Assembly: GCF_003399765.1 (NCBI RefSeq)
Contig: NZ_NFZV01000017.1
Coordinates: forward strand, 38,818-102,817
Length of the DNA stretch: 64,000 nucleotides
Source: Alkalilimnicola ehrlichii
GTDB taxonomy: Bacteria; Pseudomonadota; Gammaproteobacteria; Nitrococcales; AK92
Direction of reading: 5' to 3'
Shown here: in pieces, positions 46,744 through 55,660 of the stretch
Position numbering within the stretch: position 1 is the first letter of the stretch
How the letters are laid out: every line of letters starts with the position of its first letter
Made by a program: the position numbers and the translations under genes
Notes under the pieces: model-generated
What the model saw: only the letters and a program-made list of their open reading frames with translations
What the model was told of the DNA's origin: nothing
Database searches by the model: none

Positions 46744-47370
46744 ATGGCCGGTGATTCACGCGAGATCCGCACGCATGCAAAGCAGTATTTCGCCAGCCAT
46801 CGATTCGGGCCGGACGAGCAGACGCGTATCTGCTTGTTTCTGCAAGGTGTGAAAGGAATCAACGCCACGATTCTCGCCAAGGTGGAATTCCAGCCCTTCG
46901 AGTGGTTGCCCTATAAGTTTCTCCATAATCAGTGTTTTAAAGAAGTCGAACTTTCGACATTGCTTGGAAAAAGCACCGTCTGGAGTACCAACCCCTTCGT
47001 TTATCTGGACGCTACTAACCTAAACCTCAGCCTATGGCAGGAAACCGATGCCGGGAGCTATCTGCAAGGCTTTCTACAGCTCGATCGCAGCTTTTACGAG
47101 TATCTAGCATTAAGCCAAGCCTTCATGGCCGATATTCGCTTTTTGCCCTTGTTGCCGGTCGATATGCCTTTAGATACGCCGTTTCTGCAGACCCTAAAAG
47201 AGGTCGAGGAGGAAAACGGGCGACAGATGCAAACGCAAATGCGATTGCTGAAAGATTTAGATGTGGGGCTTGAGCAGGCGGAAAAAGAACAAATCATCGA
47301 AAAACAACATAAAGCGGTCAACGGCTTGTTCGAACGCTTGCTGAGCGAAATCACCGCCATGGAAGCCTGA
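46744..47370 (+). CDS. Hypothetical protein (208 aa), coupled to a hydrolase gene
   Basis: A 208-residue soluble protein with no signal peptide. The middle is aromatic-rich (EFQPFEWLPYKFLHNQCF, YLDATNLNLSLWQE) and the C-terminal 60 residues form a probable coiled coil (ENGRQMQTQMRLLKDLDVGLEQAEKEQ split by short turns). I do not recognise it. AAAAAGGAAGC precedes the ATG. It is followed after 15 bases by an alpha/beta hydrolase, so they are likely one operon, divergent from gdhB. Confidence 0.6.
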   Translation: MAGDSREIRTHAKQYFASHRFGPDEQTRICLFLQGVKGINATILAKVEFQPFEWLPYKFLHNQCFKEVELSTLLGKSTVWSTNPFVYLDATNLNLSLWQETDAGSYLQGFLQLDRSFYEYLALSQAFMADIRFLPLLPVDMPLDTPFLQTLKEVEEENGRQMQTQMRLLKDLDVGLEQAEKEQIIEKQHKAVNGLFERLLSEITAMEA

Positions 47371-47385
47371 TCGGGAGCCAGACGA

Positions 47386-48309
47386 ATGCCGGTATTCAAC
47401 GACGGCAAGCAGGATATTTACTACGAGCTATACGGCGCTGCGGGCACTCCCGTCGTCAGCCTGGTGAACGGCCTGTCTATGCGCACGAGCCATTGGGCGC
47501 CGTATTTCGACCTACTGCCTAAGCTCGGCTGCCGGGTGCTGACCTACGATCTCCTGGGTCAGGGGCAATCTTCAAAGCCAGTGCTGGGGGTGAGCTTCGA
47601 GGAGCATGCCGTGCATCTGGCGGCGCTCCACGAGCATCTCGGGATCGAGAAACCTTACGTGATGGGGATCTCCTTCGGTGGCGTGGTGGTGCTCAAATAC
47701 GCGAGCTTGTTTCCGGAGCGGATCGGCGGTTTGCTGCCGGTCAGCACGTTCAGCGAGCTCGACGAGCAGCTTCGCTGCCACGCTCACAACCTCTACAAAG
47801 CCATCACGCGCGTAGGGTTCGAGTTTTATCTTGAGCTGCTTATGCCGCTGAACTTCACCAATCGTTTTCTGGCCGGCAACCGTGCATTGACGGAAGTGAT
47901 CAAGCGCGTCGGCGTAAATAGCAACGAACTCTATGGGATACAAAACCTCATGGAGTCGCTCGCGCACTTTGAAAGCATGACCGGCGAGTTGGGCGACATC
48001 CACTGCCCCACCTTAATTATGAACGCCGAATACGATGCGTTGACGCCGCGTCATTTGCACGACCTGTTGCGGCGTAAGATCGAAAACTCGCGTTTGGTGC
48101 TGGTGCCGCATATGGCGCACGCATTCACCCTTGAGGTGCCGGATTTGACGGCTCGCCTCATTGCGATGTTTGTCGAACAGGTGGAATCGGGGCAGTGGCG
48201 CGGGGATCAAACAGTGTGGCAAGTGGACGACGACTTTCAAGCCGAGCCCTTATTACACCCCTGTCAGGGGAATCATTTGCGTTTTCTGCCGCCGTTGGCA
48301 GCTTCGTAA
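47386..48309 (+). CDS. Alpha/beta-hydrolase
   Basis: A 307-residue alpha/beta-hydrolase with VNGLSMRTSHWAPYF (HG-loop position), DLLGQGQSSKP, nucleophile GISFGGVV, acid NAEYDALTP and histidine HMAHAFTLEVP, all in canonical order. The last 40 residues extend past the fold (WRGDQTVWQVDDDFQAEPLL). The substrate is not evident; polyhydroxyalkanoate or lipid ester cleavage are possibilities I cannot support further. It is the second gene of the pair that starts at 46744. Confidence 0.75.
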   Translation: MPVFNDGKQDIYYELYGAAGTPVVSLVNGLSMRTSHWAPYFDLLPKLGCRVLTYDLLGQGQSSKPVLGVSFEEHAVHLAALHEHLGIEKPYVMGISFGGVVVLKYASLFPERIGGLLPVSTFSELDEQLRCHAHNLYKAITRVGFEFYLELLMPLNFTNRFLAGNRALTEVIKRVGVNSNELYGIQNLMESLAHFESMTGELGDIHCPTLIMNAEYDALTPRHLHDLLRRKIENSRLVLVPHMAHAFTLEVPDLTARLIAMFVEQVESGQWRGDQTVWQVDDDFQAEPLLHPCQGNHLRFLPPLAAS

Positions 48310-48390
48310 AAAAGCTTTGATGCACCCTTGCATTTTTGCCGTTCCTCGTCGAGTCTGAGGGAAACGGCCCCGGCAAGCGAGGAGCGGCTT

Positions 48391-49536
48391 ATGCATCCGC
48401 GTACGCAGTGGAAAGTGGCGGTTCTGCCCGGCGATGGTATTGGCCCGGAAGTGGTTGCCGAGGCCGTGCGCGTCCTCGAAACGCTGGCGGCAAACAGCCG
48501 GCTGGCGCTTGAGCTAACCGCCTTACCTTGGCCCGCTACCGCTTACCATGCCCGGCACGGCGTCATGATGCCCACCGATTGGCAACAGCAATTGGCCGGC
48601 TTCGACGCTATCTTGCTCGGCGCCTTGGGCGACCCTGGGCCGAGTTCCGATAGTGAGCGCTACCGACTCTCGGACGGCGTTTCCCTGGAACCCCTGCTGG
48701 CTATTCGAAAAGGTTTCGACCAATGGGCCTGCGAGCGGCCGGCGGCCCCTCTCAAAGGTGCGCCGCAGTATCTCGCCGATCCTCGTGCGCGCGACATCGA
48801 CATGCTGGTCGTGCGGGAGAACAGCGAGGGCGAGTATGTCGGCCAAGGCGGGCGTTTGCAGCGCGGAACGCCGCATGAAGTGGCCACGCAGATTGAAGTC
48901 TTTACCCGCTTCGGTGCCGAGCGCATCTTTCGCCACGCGTTCGAGCGGGCGCGGCAACGCGCAGACTGCCGCGCCAAACAAGGGCGGCGGCGGCAATTTG
49001 CTGCCGGTACCGAAAGCCAAGTGTGTTTAATTACAAAACGTAATGCCTTGCAGCATTGGGGCGAGTTATACACCGAGGTATTCGCGTGTGTCGCGGCCGA
49101 TTACCCGGACGTTGCAACCCACCATGAATTGGTGGACGCAGCCTGCATGAAGTTCGTCACCGCGCCTTGGCAGTTTGACGTCGTAGTGGCGAGTAACCTC
49201 CAGGGCGATATTCTCACCGATTTGGCTGCCGTGCTCTGCGGTGGCATGGGGGTGGCACCCTCCTGCAATATCAATCCCAGCGACCGCCGCCGGCCCCCTA
49301 TGTTCGAGCCGACTCACGGTAGTGCGCCGGATATTGCCGGCCGCGGTTTGGCGGACCCGACGGCAATGCTACTAACCGCCGCGATGATGCTCGACTGGAT
49401 GGGGGAAGAGGACCCGGCGGCCGCGGCCGCCGCCCGCCGCTTACGCCAGGCGGTCGAGGCCGATCTGGCCGTGCATGGCGGCGAACGACGATCCACCGCC
49501 GAGGTGGGCGATGCAGTGCTTGCTCAACTCGGCTGA
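48391..49536 (+). CDS. Isocitrate/isopropylmalate dehydrogenase family (tartrate/D-malate dehydrogenase-like)
   Basis: A 381-residue beta-decarboxylating dehydrogenase. It shows VLPGDGIGPEVVAEAV, LLGALGDPG, the substrate loop VVRENSEGEYVGQGG, VDAACMKFVTAPWQFDVVVASNLQGDILTDLAA and FEPTHGSAPDIAGRGLADP. The RENSEGEY form is typical of tartrate/D-malate dehydrogenases rather than LeuB, so a dicarboxylate oxidising role is likely. ATG at 48391 is chosen because GAGGAG lies 6 bases before it; the frame extends 21 codons upstream without a ribosome site. A Arg/Gln-rich insertion (CRAKQGRRRQ) before the second half is unusual. Confidence 0.82.
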   Translation: MHPRTQWKVAVLPGDGIGPEVVAEAVRVLETLAANSRLALELTALPWPATAYHARHGVMMPTDWQQQLAGFDAILLGALGDPGPSSDSERYRLSDGVSLEPLLAIRKGFDQWACERPAAPLKGAPQYLADPRARDIDMLVVRENSEGEYVGQGGRLQRGTPHEVATQIEVFTRFGAERIFRHAFERARQRADCRAKQGRRRQFAAGTESQVCLITKRNALQHWGELYTEVFACVAADYPDVATHHELVDAACMKFVTAPWQFDVVVASNLQGDILTDLAAVLCGGMGVAPSCNINPSDRRRPPMFEPTHGSAPDIAGRGLADPTAMLLTAAMMLDWMGEEDPAAAAAARRLRQAVEADLAVHGGERRSTAEVGDAVLAQLG

Positions 49537-49595
49537 CCCGACCGTTTCGTAACCAAGCCCCCTAGAGTCGCAACCCAAAACACAGGAGGAGCGGC

Positions 49596-50852
49596 ATGAG
49601 CCAACACCATCTCTCGCCCTTATTGAAGCAGGCAACCGGTGTTCTGGCGGCACGCGGCGAAGGCGCTTACGTTTTCGACCAAGCCGGCAAGAAGTATTTG
49701 GATTTCACCTCCGGTATCGGCGTGACCAGTACGGGTCATTGCCACCCGAAAGTGGTGGAGGCGGCGCAAAAGCAGGTGGGCGAGCTGATCCACGGCCAAT
49801 ATGCCACCGTGCTGCATCCGGGGCTGTTAGCGCTCAGCGACCGGCTGGCGGAGAAAATGCCCGCCGGTATCGACACCTTGTTTTACGCCAATGCCGGTAC
49901 CGAAGCGATCGAAGCCGCGCTGCGGCTTGTCCGGCAAGCGACCGGGCGCCCGAACATTATCGTCTTTCAGGGCGGTTTCCATGGTCGCACCATGGGGTCT
50001 TTGTCGATGACTACCTCCAGCGTCGGCCTGCGGGCCGGTCTGCAACCGATGATGGGCGGCGTGGTGGTGGCTCCTTTCCCCAGCGCCTTCCGCTACGGCT
50101 GGGACGAAGCCGCTGCCACCGACTTCGCCCTGCAGGAGCTGGATCATCTCTTCGTGACTCAGAGCGCACCGCGGGAAACCGCGGCCATGCTGATCGAGCC
50201 GGTGCAGGGCGAGAGCGGTTACGTTCCTGCCACCATGGCCTTCATGCGCGGGTTGCGCGAGCGTTGCGATAAGCACGGTATTTTACTGGTTATGGACGAG
50301 ATCCAGGCCGGGTTCGGTCGTAGCGGTAAGTTTTGGGGGCACGATCACTTTGCCGTGCGACCCGACATCGTAACGACCGCCAAAGGGCTGGCCAGCGGTT
50401 TTCCCTTGTCCGCCTTCGGCGCTAATGAAGCGTTAATGGAGAAGGGTTGGCCTGGTTCCCAGGGCGGTACTTACGGCGGTAACGCGGTGGCTTGCGCCGC
50501 CGCCTTGGCAACCATGGATGTCATCGAGCAGGAAGGTCTGGTGGAAAACGCCGCCGAACAAGGAGCCTACCTACGTAAGCGACTCGAGGAGCTGCAAAGC
50601 CAGTATCCTGCGATGGCCGACGTCCGCGGCTTGGGTTTGATGCAGGGTGTTGAAATGCATACCGCCGAGGGTAAGCCGGACGGCGAGCGGGCCGGGCGGC
50701 TGCTCAAAGCATGCGAGGAACGCGGGCTCTTGATGCTGCGCTGCGGCCCGTATCAGCAGGTCGTGCGCTGGTTGCCGCCGCTTATTGTCAGCCGTGAGCA
50801 GGTCGACCAAGCGGTCGATATCTTCACCGAGGCATTACAAGCTACGGATTGA
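49596..50852 (+). CDS. Class III (4-aminobutyrate-type) aminotransferase
   Basis: A 418-residue PLP enzyme of the class III family. Visible are FTSGIGVTSTGHCHPKVVEA, NAGTEAIEAALRL, the GGFHGRTMGS loop, EPVQGESGYVPA, the PLP-contacting DEIQAGFGRSGKFW and the Schiff-base lysine in TTAKGLASGFPLSAF. The closest general match is GabT-like omega-amino acid:2-oxoglutarate transaminases; the exact substrate cannot be read off. AGGAGG precedes the ATG. It is downstream of the dicarboxylate dehydrogenase with a 59-base gap. Confidence 0.88.
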   Translation: MSQHHLSPLLKQATGVLAARGEGAYVFDQAGKKYLDFTSGIGVTSTGHCHPKVVEAAQKQVGELIHGQYATVLHPGLLALSDRLAEKMPAGIDTLFYANAGTEAIEAALRLVRQATGRPNIIVFQGGFHGRTMGSLSMTTSSVGLRAGLQPMMGGVVVAPFPSAFRYGWDEAAATDFALQELDHLFVTQSAPRETAAMLIEPVQGESGYVPATMAFMRGLRERCDKHGILLVMDEIQAGFGRSGKFWGHDHFAVRPDIVTTAKGLASGFPLSAFGANEALMEKGWPGSQGGTYGGNAVACAAALATMDVIEQEGLVENAAEQGAYLRKRLEELQSQYPAMADVRGLGLMQGVEMHTAEGKPDGERAGRLLKACEERGLLMLRCGPYQQVVRWLPPLIVSREQVDQAVDIFTEALQATD

Positions 50853-50865
50853 ACCTGCCGTTGCT

Positions 50866-50894
50866 AATGGCCGCCACGGATATCGGCGGCCATT
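50866..50894. terminator. Hairpin after the aminotransferase gene
   Basis: AATGGCCGCC (50866-50875) pairs perfectly with GGCGGCCATT (50885-50894), 9-base loop, 14 bases past the stop codon. No T-tract. Confidence 0.5.
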
Positions 50895-50998
50895 GGCGTT
50901 GTGCCGGTGTGGACGCCTTCTTTCGCTGACGGTAGTAGGCGAATTCGTCTACTATGTCGTGTAAGCATACGTTTTGACTTAAATATAGGAGTCTCAGG

Positions 50999-51478
50999 GT
51001 GGCGGCCGTTATCGGGATTTACACGGCGGAGAAGTCCGGTGCACCCGTGGGTGCACGCGATGCGGTAGAGGTGCGAAGGGGGTGCGGTATCGTCGGCGAC
51101 CGGCATTTTCGGCCTAACGGCGCCAATGCGGCCGATCAGATCACCTTAATCGAGCAAGAAGCCGTGACGGCCTTTAATGAAGCGCACGGGCTTAGCGTAG
51201 CTCCGTGGGAGTTGCGGCGTAATCTCGTCACCGAAGGCATCGACCTCAACGCATTGGTTGGCCGGGAGTTTCAGGTGGGGGCTGTGCGCTTGCGAGGCAT
51301 CGAACTGTGCGAGCCGTGCGCGACCGTTGGCCGCCTATTGCAACAACCCGAGCTTAGCCCGACACAAGTCATCAAGGCGCTAATGGGTAAGGGGGGCTTG
51401 CGGGCGGAGATTGTTAGCACCGGCGTGATACGGATCGGCGATGCCGTATGCGGTAGCGCCGCCCCCGCGGAGGTGTAG
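50999..51478 (+). CDS. MOSC-domain protein
   Basis: A 159-residue protein consisting of a MOSC domain: GCGIVGDRHFRPNGANAADQITLIEQEAV, LRRNLVTEGIDLNALVGREFQVG, and the conserved cysteine segment RGIELCEPC. MOSC domains bind molybdopterin-sulfur and are linked to sulfur transfer or N-hydroxylamine reduction. The start is GTG at 50999 with AGGAG upstream (50987 region). The gene abuts the DUF1415 gene (1-base gap), forming an operon. Confidence 0.85.
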   Translation: MAAVIGIYTAEKSGAPVGARDAVEVRRGCGIVGDRHFRPNGANAADQITLIEQEAVTAFNEAHGLSVAPWELRRNLVTEGIDLNALVGREFQVGAVRLRGIELCEPCATVGRLLQQPELSPTQVIKALMGKGGLRAEIVSTGVIRIGDAVCGSAAPAEV

Positions 51479-51479
51479 C

Positions 51480-52058
51480 ATGACCGATGCTGGCAAGCCT
51501 TCGCAGGCGCTAGTCGAAGCGCAGACACGGGAATGGGTCGCCCGGGTCGTTGTCGGGCTAAATCTCTGCCCGTTTGCCGGGCGGCCGTTGGCATCCGGGC
51601 AGGTGCGATTCCGGGTCAGCGAAGCCGAGACGGCGGAAACCTTGCTGGAGGATTTGCAGGCGGAGCTGGCATGGCTCGACGCGCAGCCGCCCGAGGAGAC
51701 GGAAACCTCCTTACTGATCGTACCGCACATGCTGGCCGACTTTCATGACTATAACGATTTTCTGGCGCTGGCCGACATGCTTCTGGAACGGTTCGGTTGG
51801 GAAGGCCGGTTCCAAATCGCCAGCTTTCATCCGCATTATCAATTCGCCGACACGCAGCCTGACGCCCCCGAAAACTACACCAATCGATCGCCATGGCCGA
51901 TGCTGCACCTGCTAAGGGAAGACAGCCTTGAGCAAGTACTGCGTCACTATCCGGAGCCGGAACAGATCCCGCTACGCAATATCGAGACAATGAACCGTTT
52001 GGGGCGGGACGCGCTGATAGCGTTAAGAACACCGCCGGAGTCGGGCGAAGACGGTTAA
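51480..52058 (+). CDS. DUF1415-family protein
   Basis: A 192-residue protein matching DUF1415: TREWVARVVVGLNLCPFAGRP at the start, ETSLLIVPHMLADFHDYNDFL in the middle, FQIASFHPHYQFADT and NRSPWPMLHLLREDS near the end. Its function is not established. ATG at 51480 directly follows the MOSC stop codon. Its 3' end overlaps the convergent P-loop gene by four bases. Confidence 0.85.
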   Translation: MTDAGKPSQALVEAQTREWVARVVVGLNLCPFAGRPLASGQVRFRVSEAETAETLLEDLQAELAWLDAQPPEETETSLLIVPHMLADFHDYNDFLALADMLLERFGWEGRFQIASFHPHYQFADTQPDAPENYTNRSPWPMLHLLREDSLEQVLRHYPEPEQIPLRNIETMNRLGRDALIALRTPPESGEDG

Positions 52059-52495
52059 GACAGCACGTCCGACACCTGAAAGCGCCGAGCCGCCGGCGCA
52101 AGCGTCACGCGATACAAACGCTCGAACCCTTCTTCATAGCGCGGCGGTTCCAAGTTCTTCAAGGTTCCGAACAGGCCTGCCGGCGGGACGGGCTTGGCTC
52201 GTTGTCGATTCCTGCGGAAACTACCTTTGGGGTCCGGCTCGAAGAAGTAGCCGATGGGCTCGAACCCTGCTTTGAGAGCCGGTGCGATGTATTGAGCGCG
52301 TTGTGCCGCCGTATGGTTGATTTTGTCTACCACGAAGCGTTGCCGGGTTTCGAGGCAAAATGCCAGTAGACGACGCTCGCGATGATGAGTGCGCAGCAGG
52401 TCGAGGCTGATCCTCACGTGAGTATCGAAAAAGTATTCCTTGTAAAATGTGCTCTTGCCGGCGCCCTGAATACCGATCAATAGAATGGCTTCCAT
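52055..52495 (-). CDS. P-loop ATPase/kinase-like protein (146 aa)
   Basis: A 146-residue protein with a Walker A motif at the N-terminus (LLIGIQGAGKST) and the layout of small AAA_33/zeta-toxin-like kinases: ISLDLLRTHHRERRLL, then RFVVDKINHTAAQRAQYI. That layout is shared with polynucleotide kinase-like enzymes that phosphorylate small substrates or RNA ends. No antitoxin gene is adjacent, so a toxin role is not supported. It is divergent from the downstream M48 gene, sharing a 48-base promoter region. Confidence 0.75.
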   Translation of the reverse strand: MEAILLIGIQGAGKSTFYKEYFFDTHVRISLDLLRTHHRERRLLAFCLETRQRFVVDKINHTAAQRAQYIAPALKAGFEPIGYFFEPDPKGSFRRNRQRAKPVPPAGLFGTLKNLEPPRYEEGFERLYRVTLAPAARRFQVSDVLS

Positions 52496-52543
52496 AGATT
52501 AGAAATATATGGGGCCATATACGGCGAGCGGCTGGGGGGAACT

Positions 52544-54430
52544 ATGAATTTTTTCGAAGAGCAAGACCGCGCCAAGCGGCAGACTTGCCGCTTGCTCGGC
52601 TTGCTGGTTATTGCCGTCGTTTTCTTGATCGGCGCTGCGCTCTTACTGGCGGCTGGTGCCCTAGCCTTATTCGACTGGGGGGCGACAGCTCGGGGCGAGC
52701 CTTTCTTTTGGCGTTTGGATAGCGGACGAGCGCTTTGGCTTACGCTACTCATTGTTGTCGTCGTGGTTGTCGGGGCCTTCTATAAAAGTCGGCAGTTGCG
52801 CGGAGGCGGCGCCGTCGTAGCGGCCCGTTTGGGCGGTGTTGCCATCGGCACGCAGACGCAAGACCCCGCCGAGAGGCGGGCGTTAAACGTGGTCGAAGAA
52901 ATGGCGCTTGCCGCGGGAATGCCGGTGCCCATGGTGTACGTGCTGCCGGATGACTCCATCAATGCGTTTGCCGCCGGCCACTCGCTCCATAATGCTGTGA
53001 TCGGTATTACCACAGGCGCGATTCGGCATTTGAATCGCGCGGAGTTGCAAGGCGTGGTGGCGCATGAATTCAGCCACATACTGCATGGCGATATGCGGTT
53101 GAACATGCGTCTGGTGTCGCTGCTGCATGGCATTAACCTGCTCGACCAACTGGGGCGGCAGTTTCTCCGCGGCAATATTTTTATGGCGGCCTTCGGCATG
53201 GTGCTGGCGTTAGCCGGCTCGGCAGGCGTTATGTGTAGTCGGGCGATCAAGGCGGCGGTCAGTCGCCAGCGGGAGTTTCTGGCGGATGCCGCCGCCGTCC
53301 AGTTTACCCGCGACCCCGGCGGCATCGCCGGTGCTTTGAAAAAGATAGGGGGGGTGTTGGGCGGCTCCGCGCTTGAGGCGCAGGAGGCGGAAGCGTTCAG
53401 TCATTTATACTTCGGCGACGCCCTACAGGAGCGCCGGTTCGGCGCCTGGTTTGCGACCCACCCGCCGCTATACGAGCGGATACGGCGAGTCGAACCGCAT
53501 TGGGATGGTGTTTTTACGGTTATCGACCCCGGTGCCGAGCGGCCCGTCGAGGCTCCGTCGGCACAACCGCCGCCGGCCGCTGACCAGGCATTGAGCGCAC
53601 TTTCTTTAGTTGGGTTGTCCGCAGCGGTGGACGATTTGATCGGCGCTATCGGACAGCCGCAGCAAGCGCACTTGGCGGAGGCGCAAGCTATCTTGGCAGA
53701 GCTTGATCCAGCGCTGCAAACGGCCGCTCACGATCCGACGCAGGTAGCGGCCTTGGTGTTCGGCCTCTTGCTAAGTTGCGACGCCAATGCACGGGAGCGA
53801 CAGCTGCGGTTTTTGCGCGACCGGCAGCCCGCCGCAGAGCGGCTGTATAGGGAGACGTTAGCAACGAAGCTTACCGCCTTGGAGGGGCGTTTTCGCTTGC
53901 CGTTGATAGAGCTAGCGATGCCCACGATCAAACAATTCGCTTTATCTGAGCACATTGTCTTTGTCGAAACCCTGCAACGGCTGCTAGCCGAGGCAGGGCA
54001 TGAGGACATTATGGAGTGGGCCTTGGGGCGAATTGTTTACCAAAGCGTCGTGGGTGCTGAGCCTGCGCAAGCACGCTACACGCTTGAACAAAGTGCTGGC
54101 GAAGCGGGATTATTAATCTCCGCTATCGCTTATGCCGGTCAAGCGTCGGACACGGCGGCGCAAGCGGCTTATACCGCAGCGGTACGAGCGCTGCCGGGCG
54201 ATTTCCCGGCGTTAGTCGAGCGAAAGTGCCTTGGTGCGGCTGTGCTCGATGCCGCTTTGGCTAAGCTGATAATGCTTAAGCCTTTGCAGAAGCCGTTGTT
54301 GCTGAAAGGTTTGGCGAGGTGTATCGAGCATGATGGCTGGGTGGCCGTTACGCAACTGGAATTGCTCAGGGCGGTGGCCGATACCTTGGACTGCCCGATG
54401 CCGCCCTTGGCTAAGTCGTTACAGGTTTGA
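52544..54430 (+). CDS. M48-family membrane metallopeptidase with extended C-terminus
   Basis: A 628-residue protein with two N-terminal membrane helices (about 17-43 and 63-80), then an M48 catalytic domain. HEFSH at residues 174-178 is the HExxH zinc motif, and SRQREFLADAAAVQFTR gives the third ligand. The remaining 270 residues form a long helical cytoplasmic or periplasmic region (QAHLAEAQAILAELDPALQ, ERQLRFLRDRQPAAERLY) of unknown role, absent from HtpX. It probably degrades membrane proteins. A short GTG-rich gap of 48 bases separates it from the divergent P-loop gene. Confidence 0.88.
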   Translation: MNFFEEQDRAKRQTCRLLGLLVIAVVFLIGAALLLAAGALALFDWGATARGEPFFWRLDSGRALWLTLLIVVVVVVGAFYKSRQLRGGGAVVAARLGGVAIGTQTQDPAERRALNVVEEMALAAGMPVPMVYVLPDDSINAFAAGHSLHNAVIGITTGAIRHLNRAELQGVVAHEFSHILHGDMRLNMRLVSLLHGINLLDQLGRQFLRGNIFMAAFGMVLALAGSAGVMCSRAIKAAVSRQREFLADAAAVQFTRDPGGIAGALKKIGGVLGGSALEAQEAEAFSHLYFGDALQERRFGAWFATHPPLYERIRRVEPHWDGVFTVIDPGAERPVEAPSAQPPPAADQALSALSLVGLSAAVDDLIGAIGQPQQAHLAEAQAILAELDPALQTAAHDPTQVAALVFGLLLSCDANARERQLRFLRDRQPAAERLYRETLATKLTALEGRFRLPLIELAMPTIKQFALSEHIVFVETLQRLLAEAGHEDIMEWALGRIVYQSVVGAEPAQARYTLEQSAGEAGLLISAIAYAGQASDTAAQAAYTAAVRALPGDFPALVERKCLGAAVLDAALAKLIMLKPLQKPLLLKGLARCIEHDGWVAVTQLELLRAVADTLDCPMPPLAKSLQV

Positions 54431-54485
54431 CGAGCAGCGGCGCTATAGTGGACTCAGCGCCACTAGCGACCAGCGAGCGAGGAGT

Positions 54486-55141
54486 ATGATTTCTCGGCAC
54501 CACAGGGATGGGATCGACGGCTGCATCGGGTGTTTGGACACCGAGCATTTGCCGGCCACATTGATTTCCACTAAAGGCTTTCATTGCCACGTTTGGCAAA
54601 CGGCTTTGGTTCGGCAGGGCCGTTACGGGCCGGAGCGGCTATCGGTGGTGGTAAAAAAGCGCACGGTGCAGCCAACCTCGGCGAAGTGAAAGCTCTGCAA
54701 CGTGAGTACCGTCGCCTCAAGCGGGCGCTTGGCGATATCGTTCCGCGGACGCTGTTCGTGCATACCGATGTCGATGGCCGCCCCGGGGTGATTGCGTTGG
54801 CCGAAGTGGCCCAACCGTGGTTCGACCTTGCCAACCCTGGCAACGAAGAAGAATCCCTCCACCTATTGCAGCTGTGGCCGGATGCAGGCCATCAGTTCAC
54901 GTTTTTCGTACGTGCGGCGACGGCATGGGCGGCGCAGGACATGATGATCGACCTCACTGGCGACAGTAATCTAGTGTTAGACCGCAGTCGCGCGGTGCGC
55001 TTCATTGACAGTTTTCGGGTGTTTTTTTACGCCGACATGCTCTACAGCACGGATGCCGCCGATTCCGCGCTGGAGCAGCGGATCGACATATGCCGGCGCC
55101 GCTTGGCTTACCTGCAACGGCTCGCCAAGCGCATCCGCTAA
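54486..55141 (+). CDS. Hypothetical protein (about 218 aa), one-base frameshift
   Basis: Two plus-strand frames join at the A6 run 54653-54658. The first reads MISRHHRDGIDGCIGCLDTEHLPATL... to LSVVVKK, and the second continues AHGAANLGEVKALQREYRRLKRALG to the stop at 55141 if one A is added. Neither half has a proper partner on its own, since the second lacks a start with a ribosome site. The joined protein is soluble, with a charged helical middle and a C-terminal RFIDSFRVFFYADMLYSTDAADSALEQR. No family recognised. GAGGAG lies immediately before the ATG, closer than usual. Confidence 0.5.
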
Positions 55142-55194
55142 GAGCTTTAACGGGAATTTGATAATAGGGTTTCTGCCAGGTGCCTAGTCCCAAA

Positions 55195-55565
55195 GCCCCT
55201 GCGATGCTCGGCAGCGCCAACGGACAAGGGCAAGCCCCTTCGATCAACGTCTTCCCAAATGAGTAAGACCAAGCCGGTTAACAGGGTGCGGTTGTTGGGA
55301 AGCGTAGAGAACTGAGAACGGAGCGCTCTTACTTCGCCCTTTGGCTCGCCGAGCATCGCAGGCTTCGAGCGAAAAGGCCCGAAGGGGCGCGGCAGGGAAG
55401 CCGCGCGTCTGTCGTCGGGCCAGGGATGGCCCGTCGGCAGACCCCGTTCGAAGCCGAGAAGCGCAGGGGACCCCGCCGTAGGCGGGGCGAGACAACGGGC
55501 TGCCCTTCTTTTGGTTCCTTTTCTTGGGCAAGCAAGAAAAGGAACCCGCCGTGCGGGGGCGGAAC
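55195..55565. repeat. Hairpin-rich intergenic repeat element
   Basis: This 519-base gap (55142-55660) has no gene. It contains a 15-bp inverted pair (55198-55212 with 55348-55362) and hairpins at 55387-55406 (GCGCGGC/GCCGCGC), 55416-55433 (CGGGCCA/TGGCCCG), 55471-55487 (CCCCGCC/GGCGGGG) and 55513-55546 (14-bp GGTTCCTTTTCTTG with its complement). The composition and the spurious overlapping frames are those of the dispersed non-coding repeats seen in several gammaproteobacterial genomes. The right end (about 55600-55650) is an A/C-rich low-complexity stretch. Confidence 0.6.
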
Positions 55566-55660
55566 CCCGCCTTCCAAACAATTCGCGCGCAGCGCACCAA
55601 ACTAAACCACCAACACCAAAACCCAACCACCCCCCAAAAAACCTAACTCGCTCACCCCCC

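Noticed and set aside
52055..52495. Zeta-type toxin of a toxin-antitoxin pair
   Set aside because: Only the P-loop and general kinase layout match; no small antitoxin gene lies next to it.
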